DNA of 64,000 bases. It comes from JAAOII01 sp965207705. GTDB lineage: Bacteria > Pseudomonadota > Gammaproteobacteria > CBDBNL01 > JAAOII01. The notes under the pieces were generated by a model. It had not been told where the DNA came from. It was given only the letters and a program-made list of their open reading frames with translations, and searched no databases. Position numbers and translations under genes: made by a program. The DNA lies in contig OZ242292.1 in the NCBI GenBank assembly GCA_965207705.1, forward strand, positions 62,001 to 126,000. Reading direction: 5' to 3'. How positions within the stretch are numbered: position 1 is the first letter of the stretch; every line of letters starts with the position of its first letter. Shown one piece after another: positions 17,341 through 24,947 of the stretch.

Positions 17341-18267
17341 CTACTTTTTCCAGCTTAGGAAAAAGCTATCGTGCGGCGTCCCCTTCCAGCAACGTGGCAC
17401 AAAAGGAAACTTGGCGGTAAGGTAATAATGATATATCCCGTCGGGATATTCCTTAGTAACTCCAAACCTTCCATTACACTCGTCAAGGTCGCCTAAGCCA
17501 TTAACAAACTCATAATCCTCAACATACTTGCCAGTGTGGGACTCGCCTTTAGAACGTTCGCCTTTTCTCAGTTTATAGCTTGATGTCACCTCAACGAAAC
17601 CTCCCTTACCGTTCTTGTAGTCCGTAAAGCCATAATTGTTATACACTGGAAAGCCGTCTGCGGCATAGCCAATCATAACCATCGCCTTATTCGCACCCAG
17701 CTCCTTAACCAACCCGTTAGGCAAGCCATGATAATGATAGGCGCCATCTTCCGGATGAAGATGCCCATTATGCTCATCCATTACGCCCAAATGTGTAGCG
17801 CCAGACAATGCCTCATATCTATATTTTTTATCACGTGTATATTGCCAAGGGGCATTCGCTGTTTGAATAGGCACTCCATTTATTGCAACAGCAAAGATAT
17901 TATTGCCCACATCTTTCGTGGAAGAATTCTTCTTTGGTGAGCGTGGAACTTTAAACTCATATTTCTGTGCCACAACATCAAGTGTATCCTCTTGGACTCT
18001 TATTCGGCTATACTTGTGAGATGGAATCCCATTAGACGTAATAACCATATAGTTACCAGTAGTTTTGATATTAACCTTGTTTTTATTCCCCGCTTCACTT
18101 TGTGACACACCAAAGCCATATAGTAAAAGCACGGCTGATAACAAAGGTAACGCCGAAATGCCTATTCTTTTAAGTATCCTCGTTGATGTCAAGAATAGTC
18201 CAAGCAGGCGACTCCTGCTGGTTTGAGTTTGTAGTTGGGTTTGAGTTTGAAATTGAAGTTGCGACAT
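17341..18267 (-). CDS. Secreted YHYH-domain protein
   Basis: A 308-residue exported protein. The N-terminus has a Gln/Thr-rich repeat (QTQTQLQTQTSRSR), a basic stretch and a hydrophobic signal segment (about 35-56). The rest is a YHYH domain: HNGHLHPEDGAYHYHGLP, then MIGYAADGFPVYNNYGF and a later DGIYHYYLTAKFPFVPRCW. The family is widespread in marine and environmental bacteria; its biochemical role is not established. The His-rich motifs suggest metal binding. The start at 18267 has GAGAGGT upstream. It lies between hscA and the secretion operon but has its own upstream region of about 300 bp, so cotranscription with hscA is uncertain. Confidence 0.8.
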   Translation of the reverse strand: MSQLQFQTQTQLQTQTSRSRLLGLFLTSTRILKRIGISALPLLSAVLLLYGFGVSQSEAGNKNKVNIKTTGNYMVITSNGIPSHKYSRIRVQEDTLDVVAQKYEFKVPRSPKKNSSTKDVGNNIFAVAINGVPIQTANAPWQYTRDKKYRYEALSGATHLGVMDEHNGHLHPEDGAYHYHGLPNGLVKELGANKAMVMIGYAADGFPVYNNYGFTDYKNGKGGFVEVTSSYKLRKGERSKGESHTGKYVEDYEFVNGLGDLDECNGRFGVTKEYPDGIYHYYLTAKFPFVPRCWKGTPHDSFFLSWKK

Positions 18268-18571
18268 AAGTACCTCTCATATTTGTCCATAATAAATGAT
18301 TGTATAACAATCCACATCCCCCATTTATTAACTTATAGGCATAATCATTTATTACAAGTGTCAGCGGTTTGTAATAAAAGTCAAGTTGCGTAGGTTAAAT
18401 GTGATGCAAGTATACCGATGGTCTATCGCAAGTGTTAGGCATTTTGCGGACGGAGCAAGGGGGATGAGTAAAAGCCCTCCACCCCTACATACCTGTATCG
18501 CAAGAATTTATGCATTATAAATATTTATGACGCGAACATACAGACCTGCGTCATGTGTTTAGACCACCCAG
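18268..18571. other. Intergenic region with inverted repeats and a dispersed repeat
   Basis: No gene seen. It holds a 12-bp inverted repeat (TAATAAATGATT at 18290-18301 and its complement at 18343-18354) and a nested GATTGT-ATA-ACAATC dyad (18298-18312) close to the YHYH start. It also holds a full copy of the dispersed repeat (18412-18503), and a 7-bp hairpin ATGACGC/GCGTCAT (18527-18533 with 18548-18554) just after the hscA stop that lacks a T-run. Confidence 0.6.
18412..18503 (+). repeat. Dispersed intergenic repeat, copy 1
   Basis: The first 42 bp (18412-18453, from ATACCGATGG to TTTTGCGGACGG) match the reverse complement of 41267-41308 at 38 of 42 positions by hand alignment. The second half has AGCAAGGGGG and CCCCTACA, shared with copies near 22121 and 24010. 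It lies between hscA and the YHYH gene. Confidence 0.75.
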
Positions 18572-20512
18572 CTATTTTTTGATTGCTTGTTTTAGGGTGT
18601 GTTTCATGCGGCGGTTAATGAAGTCCTCTGCGGCATTGCTTAGTTGCTGGATGGCTTCATCCAGGACATCCGCATTTTGGGGTTTACTCAGTAATGCTTC
18701 CAATGCTTGCATCTTCTCCTGTATGGAATTAACTTCAGATTCAGAAGGGGTAAAGTCCTTGTCACTCAGTGCCTTCTCTAACGCCGCCAATAATTGCTTT
18801 GCATCCTCTTCTTTGATTTTCAACTTCCTAATATGCATATCTTCCTCCGCCATCTGAAAAGATTTTTCTAACATTACTTTCAGTTCTTCGGCACTAAGCC
18901 CATAAGTGGGTTGAATCTCCACCTTAGTCATAGTGCCGCTGGTTAAGTCCTGCGCCGACACGCTCAATAGCCCATCTGCATCCACTTGGAAGGTAACCCT
19001 TATTCGCGCGGCGCCCGCTACTTGAGGCGGTATGCCTCTTAATGTAAAATGCGCTAAAGAGCGACAGTCCTGCACTAGTTCTCTTTCGCCCTGCACTATT
19101 TGGAATGACATGGCACTTTGTCCATCTTTATAAGTAGTGAAGTCATGGGTGGCAGTTACCGGGATGGATGAGTTGCGCATTATAAGTTTTTCGTTCAAAC
19201 CACCCATTGTCTCAAGCCCCAAAGAAAGTGGAATAACGTCCAGCAGCAGCATATCTTCTTTTTGATTGCCTGCCAAAACATCGGCTTGAATTGCCGCTCC
19301 CATAGCAACCACCAAATCAGGGTCAATCTCACATAATGGCTTTTGGTTAAAAATCTCGCCAATCCGTTCGCGTATTAGAGGAATACGTGTGGAACCGCCT
19401 ACCAAAATAACATTATCTAACTGCTCAGTTGTAATATTTGCATCCTTTAGGGTCGCAAGCGAGGTTGTAAGGGTTTTCTCTACATCTGCTTTAATTAGCT
19501 GATTAAATTCTTCCCTGCTTACTTGATATTCATATTTCTTACCGCTTAGTGTTACGTTAGTGCTCACCGATGCCTCGTCAGTGAGTTGTTCTTTGATGTG
19601 CTTGGCGGTAGATAATAAGACGCTTTTGTCTTCATCACTCATTTTGCTTGCATCGCTCTTGTCGCCCACGCCATTAATTTTTGACAAGATGAACAACGCC
19701 AAAGTCATATCAAAATCATCTCCACCCAGCGCCGTATTGCCTCCAGTTGCCAAAACCCTAAACACGCCCTTTTCTAAGCGCAAAATTGATATGTCAAAAG
19801 TGCCTCCTCCCAAATCATAGACGGCAACCGCGCCTGCTGCCTTTTTATCAAGCGCATAGGCAATAGCTGCAGCAGTTGGCTCGTTCAACAAGCGATACAC
19901 ATTAAGGTTTGCCAGCATGGCAGCATCCTTCACCGCCTGCCGCTGAGCATCATCAAAATATGCTGGAACGGTGATAACAACCCCGCTAATATTATCAAAC
20001 CTACTATCAGCAAAGCGACGTAAATACTTAAGGATTTCCGCAGATACCTCCACGGGGCTTTTATGACCTGCCCGTGTTATTAATAATGGCATATTAGCCG
20101 GACTTTTAGTAAAATCATAGATATCAAACAGCTTATTTTGCGCAATCTCATCTACTATCTCATCGTAGCTATGGCCTATGAGCCGTTTCACCGAATAAAT
20201 TGTATTCTTAGGGTCATGTTCGCGATAAGCTACTGCCGCCTTGCCCACTTCTATCTGTTGCTCGCCATAATGCACAACTGAGGGGACAATTGATTCGCCC
20301 TGCTCATTACATAGCACTTCGGGTTTATCCTTGCAAACAACCGCAATTATAGAATGGGTGGTTCCCAGGTCTATACCAACCGCATGCTGTTTTGGCTGGG
20401 TGTTTGCATCCCCTATATATTCGCTATTGCCGCCGCCATTGCCAGGATGTTGATTATTCTCTGATTTACCAGTTGGGCTGCCTGGCTCTTGAATTTGCAG
20501 AAAATTATTCAT
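18572..20512 (-). CDS. hscA: Fe-S assembly chaperone HscA
   Basis: Hsp70-family ATPase that, with HscB, releases Fe-S clusters from the IscU scaffold. The nucleotide-binding domain shows GIDLGTTHSI, AVYDLGGGTFDISIL, and VILVGGSTRIPLI; the linker reads LLLDVIPLSLGLETMGG. HscA-type features are VYRLLNEPTAAAIAYALD and the length of about 646 residues. I use the ATG at 20512 (MNNFLQIQEP), which overlaps the hscB stop. The 30-40 residues before GIDLGTT include a Gly/Asn-rich stretch, an N-terminal extension absent from usual HscA. DnaK is less likely because hscB adjoins. No iscU or fdx is in the window. Confidence 0.9.
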   Translation of the reverse strand: MNNFLQIQEPGSPTGKSENNQHPGNGGGNSEYIGDANTQPKQHAVGIDLGTTHSIIAVVCKDKPEVLCNEQGESIVPSVVHYGEQQIEVGKAAVAYREHDPKNTIYSVKRLIGHSYDEIVDEIAQNKLFDIYDFTKSPANMPLLITRAGHKSPVEVSAEILKYLRRFADSRFDNISGVVITVPAYFDDAQRQAVKDAAMLANLNVYRLLNEPTAAAIAYALDKKAAGAVAVYDLGGGTFDISILRLEKGVFRVLATGGNTALGGDDFDMTLALFILSKINGVGDKSDASKMSDEDKSVLLSTAKHIKEQLTDEASVSTNVTLSGKKYEYQVSREEFNQLIKADVEKTLTTSLATLKDANITTEQLDNVILVGGSTRIPLIRERIGEIFNQKPLCEIDPDLVVAMGAAIQADVLAGNQKEDMLLLDVIPLSLGLETMGGLNEKLIMRNSSIPVTATHDFTTYKDGQSAMSFQIVQGERELVQDCRSLAHFTLRGIPPQVAGAARIRVTFQVDADGLLSVSAQDLTSGTMTKVEIQPTYGLSAEELKVMLEKSFQMAEEDMHIRKLKIKEEDAKQLLAALEKALSDKDFTPSESEVNSIQEKMQALEALLSKPQNADVLDEAIQQLSNAAEDFINRRMKHTLKQAIKK

Positions 20513-21080
20513 TGGACGCAGCTGGGATACGCGACACAATATCCTTGTCAAGTTTAGTGAAATACTGCATCTTCTGCACCAATGTTTGAAGGTTATCTAT
20601 ATGTTCCTCTGTTGGCTCATCTATATGTTCGCCTGTTGCCTCAACGCTATCCTGCGGGTTAGACCCACCTCCATTCGCATAAGATGTTGAAAAATCAGTA
20701 AAAATATTCTGTAACTCATCTTTTATCTGCGCTTGGATTACCTTCAAATCAGCAATATCATCTCCCGCCTCTTCTACAAGTTCGCGCCATTTCATCTGCT
20801 CCATCAAAAACTCTGTGTCGTTTATAGTGTTTTCTGTAGATACCTCCTTGCCAATAAGCAATGTAAGTAGATGCAATGAGCGAGTAACTGGATGTTTTAG
20901 AGTGTTGTATGCCAAGTTTATCTGCGCTGTTTGGCGGTCGGCAAGAGAACGGTGCAAAATATCCGCAGTTACATACTTATCAGGATGAGATTCCTTCTGC
21001 AGTTTCAGATATGCCTTATCCAAAGCATCTGCTGGCACATCAAACTTAGTCGCTAAGCCAAAAAGCTCAAAGTAATTCAT
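20505..21080 (-). CDS. hscB: Fe-S assembly co-chaperone HscB
   Basis: J-domain protein that brings IscU to HscA. The N-terminal J-domain has the HPDK motif (ESHPDKYVTAD) and LATKFDVPADALDKAYLKLQ. The C-terminal three-helix IscU-binding domain follows (TEFLMEQMKWRELVEEAG). A TTG at 21083 precedes the ATG at 21080; I take the ATG because it gives MNYFELFGL, the usual HscB beginning. An acidic insertion with a 24-bp tandem repeat (20596-20619 and 20620-20643, encoding EEHID twice) sits between helices near the C-terminus. The stop overlaps the hscA start. Confidence 0.9.
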   Translation of the reverse strand: MNYFELFGLATKFDVPADALDKAYLKLQKESHPDKYVTADILHRSLADRQTAQINLAYNTLKHPVTRSLHLLTLLIGKEVSTENTINDTEFLMEQMKWRELVEEAGDDIADLKVIQAQIKDELQNIFTDFSTSYANGGGSNPQDSVEATGEHIDEPTEEHIDNLQTLVQKMQYFTKLDKDIVSRIPAASNE

Positions 21081-21129
21081 CAAAGTAATTCAGTTTTTCT
21101 ACCCCAGTAATATTCTATTAGCGCTAATA
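21070..21129 (-). promoter_or_regulatory. Tandem duplication and 14-bp palindrome at the hscB start
   Basis: AAAGTAATTCA occurs twice in tandem around the hscB start codon (about 21070-21092). Upstream is the perfect palindrome TATTAGCGCTAATA (21116-21129), about 36 bp before the ATG. Its symmetry suggests an operator, but I cannot name a regulator. Confidence 0.4.
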
Positions 21130-21180
21130 TGCATTCTTTTTTATTAACCATACAACAATTATAAACCTTGTCTGTTGAAA

Positions 21181-21201
21181 AACTATGACTTATGTATAGT
21201 T
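21181..21201 (-). terminator. Weak hairpin at the nadC stop
   Basis: AACTAT and ATAGTT form a 6-bp stem around nine bases, followed on the minus strand by TTTC. It overlaps the nadC stop codon and could end the nadC transcript before hscB. The stem is short and AT-rich. Confidence 0.3.
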
Positions 21202-22114
21202 ATGCCTGCCTAAAACGCAAGGAAAAATCTATTGATTTGCAATCCTTGGTTAGAACTCCCATAGATACCCTATCAACTCCCAGTTTAATTAGCTCAGCAA
21301 TCTTACTTGCATCCATCCCACCAGAGACCTCAATTTGTAATGATTCGTTTATGTCCCGCGCTATAAACTTGCGGCGCAATTCCACCGCCTGTTTAATCTG
21401 CGCCAAAGTAAAATTATCCAGCATCACAACATCAACCCTTATCCCCTCTTCATTAAATATCTGCCGTAGCTGCTCAATGCTCTCAACTTCCACAATTATT
21501 TGCTGGTGCCGCTTCTGCTGTGCCGCCTTGTGTAGCAGTGGAATTATTCCACCGCCTACTGCAATATGATTCTCCTTGATAAGAAATGCATCATACAAGC
21601 CAACTCTATGATTATGACAGCCACCTACCCGCACTGCGTATTTTTGGGCTTCCCGCAAGCCAGGGAGCGTCTTACGAGTATCTAAAATATGCAAGCCGCT
21701 ATTTTTTGGTAACAATGTTGCCACAGATGCTGATTTAGTCGCAGTTCCTGACAGGGTCTGCAGAAAATTCAAGGCGCATCTTTCTCCTGCTAATAACGGG
21801 CGTGCCTTGCCTGCTAAGTGGCATAGCTTATCCCCTGGTTGTAATTTGTCCCCATCCTTTTTATGCCACTTTATTTGAATATCGGCATCCAGCAGAAAAA
21901 ACGATTCATCAAACCATTGAGTTCCGCATAAAACCCCCTTTTCATTGCAGTATAAATCTGCCTGCGCCAATTTATCTTCATCTATCAGTGCGGCACTAAT
22001 ATCCGCATCCGCGCTGATATTCGTGCTGATATTCCTATTGGGCTCCTGCAAGTCCTCAATTAGCCCAGCACGGACCGAAGTGCGAATTGAGTTGGCAGGT
22101 GGAGGGTTATTCAT
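21200..22114 (-). CDS. nadC: Nicotinate-nucleotide pyrophosphorylase (carboxylating)
   Basis: Converts quinolinate and PRPP to nicotinate mononucleotide in de novo NAD synthesis. Signature segments are NFLQTLSGTATKSA, DTRKTLPGLREAQKYAV, RVGGCHNHRVGLYDAFLIK, VEVESIEQL, VMLDNF and EVSGG. The 304 residues exceed the usual 280-290 because of an insertion near residues 25-40 built from a 12-bp tandem repeat (22011-22034) that encodes NIS twice. The start is the ATG at 22114. It lies 116 bp upstream of hscB. No nadA or nadB is in the window. Confidence 0.93.
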   Translation of the reverse strand: MNNPPPANSIRTSVRAGLIEDLQEPNRNISTNISADADISAALIDEDKLAQADLYCNEKGVLCGTQWFDESFFLLDADIQIKWHKKDGDKLQPGDKLCHLAGKARPLLAGERCALNFLQTLSGTATKSASVATLLPKNSGLHILDTRKTLPGLREAQKYAVRVGGCHNHRVGLYDAFLIKENHIAVGGGIIPLLHKAAQQKRHQQIIVEVESIEQLRQIFNEEGIRVDVVMLDNFTLAQIKQAVELRRKFIARDINESLQIEVSGGMDASKIAELIKLGVDRVSMGVLTKDCKSIDFSLRFRQA

Positions 22115-22120
22115 GAGACA

Positions 22121-22153
22121 AGCAAGGGGGGATATATATGGCTATGCCCCTAC
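22121..22153 (+). repeat. Dispersed repeat, partial copy 3
   Basis: AGCAAGGGGGGATATATATG then GCTATGCCCCTACA matches the second half of the repeat at 18454-18489, with both ends conserved and the middle diverged. It lies between the restriction endonuclease stop and the nadC start. Confidence 0.55.
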
Positions 22154-22155
22154 AT

Positions 22156-22938
22156 TTATTGAGTCAGCAGGAGTTGATAATGGTTGCGTTTAAACTTGCT
22201 TAAAGCTTTTCCATAGACAGTTATTTTATTACCCCAAAGATCATGCTGCTTTATATTGTCTTGTAGCAGTTTAAGTGTTTTATTCTTGTAAAGGCAAAAT
22301 ATAATTTCTTTGTAATGGACGTTTGAATCTCTTCTTATCTCTATTTCTCCTACAGTAGTATTTTGCTTAAATACAACTTTCTGCTCGGAGGTTTGAAGCT
22401 TTGTTCTTGCTCTAGAGTTCTCCACGGTCAAATTATTAGCCAACGCATCTGTGACATCGTCTCGCAAGAAAACGTGAAACATTCCTGAATTATCCATTAT
22501 TGTTAGGTATAAGACCTCGGTACCATTAAATAGTGATTTTTGTAAAAATGCTTTCTTACGAGCAGGAAAATCCAATAATTCTTTTAATTTTATCATAGCA
22601 GGACGCAAGAGGCTTTTATATTTTGGTTTGTCAGCTCTATATTCGTCATAAGTATCTGGGAAGACATCCAAACAATCAATAATCGCTTGACCCACGCCAT
22701 TCATAGTGACGAATCCACTGTCTTCTTTTATGCGGGAAGTCCTATAAAGAAATATCTGCCACTTAATCTTTCCACTTTTTACAGAATGAGCATCACCATT
22801 TTTATCAACTATATCTTTTTTTCCTTGTGGGTCATTTGCATATTCTGTTCCTATTAATTTTGCAAATTCTTGCGCATCATCATGCCCCTGCTGGCGAACA
22901 TGACGAGCTTTGTCTGAATGCATAGCACGTTTTTTCAT
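22156..22938 (-). CDS. Putative type II restriction endonuclease
   Basis: Unrecognised by name, but placed 10 bp downstream of a DNA adenine methyltransferase gene and carrying a nuclease-like core: D42 in KKDIVDKNGDA followed by HSVKSGKIKWQIFLY, which fits a PD-(D/E)xK arrangement with Ser-Val-K54. The 260-residue size fits a type II enzyme. The N-terminus is basic (MKKRAMHSDKARHVRQQGHD) and includes QEFAKLIGTEY. Cognate cleavage of the site protected by the neighbouring methylase is the likely role. The recognition sequence cannot be read from the protein. Confidence 0.6.
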   Translation of the reverse strand: MKKRAMHSDKARHVRQQGHDDAQEFAKLIGTEYANDPQGKKDIVDKNGDAHSVKSGKIKWQIFLYRTSRIKEDSGFVTMNGVGQAIIDCLDVFPDTYDEYRADKPKYKSLLRPAMIKLKELLDFPARKKAFLQKSLFNGTEVLYLTIMDNSGMFHVFLRDDVTDALANNLTVENSRARTKLQTSEQKVVFKQNTTVGEIEIRRDSNVHYKEIIFCLYKNKTLKLLQDNIKQHDLWGNKITVYGKALSKFKRNHYQLLLTQ

Positions 22939-22948
22939 AATAATACTA

Positions 22949-23920
22949 TTAGTGTTTGACTATGAGTAGCTCGTGAGATTTCTTAATATGACTATTTGTG
23001 CCGTTTTGACGATTTATTCCTATGCGGGTTTCGCCCTGCCCCATAGTATATTGCCATGCCACTTCTATGATATCAAATTTCTTATACCATTCTCTTATTA
23101 CTGAGCAGTCATTATAAGAAAGGACAAAACCACCTTGATGCTCATGCAATAACTCACACAATCTCTTATGTTTGAAGTGATTATGATAAATAGGAAAGTT
23201 TCTTTGTGGATAGATACCTTTAAACATCTTGCTATCCCCTTCCAAATAATAAGGCGGGTCGCAGTATAAAAAATCATTGTTATGCTTGCTTATAACCTTG
23301 TCAAAATCTCCCGTTGAAACCTGAAGATTTGGCGCACTAAAGTTTTTTACCTTTGCAATCATTTTTTCGTATTTACTGCTATCAGCGTATATACTGCTCA
23401 TCCAGCCCAAAAATCCAGGTCCGTAAGAAAGGTTATGATTAAAGTAGAAATGAGTTGCTAGATCATCTGCTGGTAGCAATTCCTCACCATCCCAATGCTT
23501 TTTCAATTGTAATTTAACTTTATGATAGGTTTCCTTTGTAGGTTTTAATTTGTTGAGTTTATCGTAAAGAGAGAAAGGCGATTTTAGTTGAACCTGCCAG
23601 TAATTAGTTAATATCTCAAATATGTCATAGCCAATAACTTCAATGCCTATATTATTAGCGCAAGCAATTTCAATACTTCCACCACCGAAAAAAGGAGATA
23701 TTAGTCGTTTGATATTACTTGGTATTTTTTCCACTATGTGGCCTGTTGCCAAGCTTTTACCACCACCATAACGTAAGGGGGAACCTGTCCATCTTTTATA
23801 TTTCTTTGTTACTCCTGCTAATGAGTTTAGAAAATTTATTTTGTGAAGCTGCTTACTATGATGAGAGTTTATTATCTGTTCATCAAGGTTAATTGCTAGT
23901 GATGTTTGTTCAACAGGCAT
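22949..23920 (-). CDS. D12-class (Dam-like) DNA adenine N6-methyltransferase
   Basis: Transfers methyl groups to adenine in a specific site, protecting DNA from the paired nuclease. Class alpha order is visible: AdoMet-binding PLRYGGGK (48-55) and SPFFGGGSIE (75-84), then the catalytic DPPYYLEG, followed by GGFVLSYND. The 323 residues are somewhat longer than Dam (about 280), with an N-terminal extension of about 40. The enzyme precedes the putative endonuclease in one transcript, so the methylase would be made first. Dam, M.DpnII and EcoRV-type methylases share this class, so GATC is possible but not shown. Confidence 0.88.
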   Translation of the reverse strand: MPVEQTSLAINLDEQIINSHHSKQLHKINFLNSLAGVTKKYKRWTGSPLRYGGGKSLATGHIVEKIPSNIKRLISPFFGGGSIEIACANNIGIEVIGYDIFEILTNYWQVQLKSPFSLYDKLNKLKPTKETYHKVKLQLKKHWDGEELLPADDLATHFYFNHNLSYGPGFLGWMSSIYADSSKYEKMIAKVKNFSAPNLQVSTGDFDKVISKHNNDFLYCDPPYYLEGDSKMFKGIYPQRNFPIYHNHFKHKRLCELLHEHQGGFVLSYNDCSVIREWYKKFDIIEVAWQYTMGQGETRIGINRQNGTNSHIKKSHELLIVKH

Positions 23921-23995
23921 GTTGCTATTATAGTAAGATTCTAATGAATTAAAACAAAAAAATTATTTTATACATATATATATTATATATATATA

Positions 23996-24034
23996 AGGAT
24001 GAGCCCTGCTCCCCTCTACAGACCTGCGTTGCAA
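23996..24034 (+). repeat. Dispersed repeat, partial copy 4
   Basis: GGATGAGCCCT then CTCCCCTCTACAGACCTGCG and TTGCAAG matches 18462-18503 (GGATGAG, CCCT, CCCCTACA, ACCTG and GCAAG in the same order). It lies between the tatD stop and the methylase start, next to an (AT)n run. With copy 3 it brackets the restriction-modification genes in direct orientation. Confidence 0.55.
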
Positions 24035-24049
24035 GTTCAAAAGTCAATA

Positions 24050-24919
24050 TTACTTGTCAATATCGATTCTTGAGCCCAATTGCAGAAAACTAAAAGTATT
24101 CAATAGGGTTTGTTGCGCCAATTCCTCCGCTTGTTGTCCAAGCTGTTTGGCGAGTGCTTCAACCAGATGTGGAAGATATGCAGGTTCATTGCGATTGAGT
24201 TTGTGCTTAAGGTTGACTTTATTTTGGGTTTTTAATTTTGCCTTCAAGGTTCGCGGTATTAAATATGGCGAGTCGGTTTCCACTATCAAACGTTCTGCCG
24301 GTATCAAAGATATTAAGTCACTAAGATGCTCGCCACGCCGCTCATCACAAAACCAGCCAGTAATTCCTATATAGCAACCAAGTTCCACATAAGCCAATAG
24401 TTCGTCTCTTTGCCCAGTAAAACAATGCACCAACATAGTCGGCAGTTTATCAGCATAATCTTTTAGTATTTGGTAAAAGTCATTGTGGGCTTCACGTTGA
24501 TGTAAAAATACAGGCAGTTTAAGCTGCTCTGCTACTTGTAGTTGCTGGCTAAACGCCAATTTTTGCTGTTGGGGAGTTGAATAATTGCGCGCATAATCAA
24601 GCCCCGTCTCACCCACTGCAGCAACTATATCCTTATTTTCCTTACAAATTGATATGAGCATCTCGGCATTGTCATCATTCCATTCATTAGCATGATGTGG
24701 ATGCACGCCAGCAGTTGCAAAAAGATGAACGCCCTCCTCATTGCTATGTGAACGGCTATGTGAGCGCGCCAGAGCAATCCCCTTAGCGCTGTCGTCAAGG
24801 TCGGCACCACACACCAAAGCATAATCAACCCCTACATCGTGAGCACGAGTAAGAAGCTCGGCACGATCCTGGTTAAAAGAGTTATGGGTTAGGTTTAAGC
24901 AGCAGTCAAATAATTTCAC
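24050..24919 (-). CDS. tatD: TatD family metal-dependent deoxyribonuclease
   Basis: TIM-barrel metal hydrolase with 3'-5' exonuclease activity in characterised relatives. The N-terminus MKLFDCCLNLTHNSF lacks the HxH of YcfH/YabD-type members and matches the TatD type proper. Later metal and active-site segments are present: GVHPHHA, AVGETGLDYA, PVFLHQREAH, MLVHCFTG and ETDSPYL. The start is GTG at 24919. At 289 residues it is slightly long owing to a 12-bp tandem repeat (about 24743-24766) encoding SHSRSHS near residue 53. It stands alone between the lipoprotein and the restriction-modification pair. Confidence 0.9.
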   Translation of the reverse strand: MKLFDCCLNLTHNSFNQDRAELLTRAHDVGVDYALVCGADLDDSAKGIALARSHSRSHSNEEGVHLFATAGVHPHHANEWNDDNAEMLISICKENKDIVAAVGETGLDYARNYSTPQQQKLAFSQQLQVAEQLKLPVFLHQREAHNDFYQILKDYADKLPTMLVHCFTGQRDELLAYVELGCYIGITGWFCDERRGEHLSDLISLIPAERLIVETDSPYLIPRTLKAKLKTQNKVNLKHKLNRNEPAYLPHLVEALAKQLGQQAEELAQQTLLNTFSFLQLGSRIDIDK

Positions 24920-24947
24920 ATAAGTATTATAGGATATAAACCCTATA

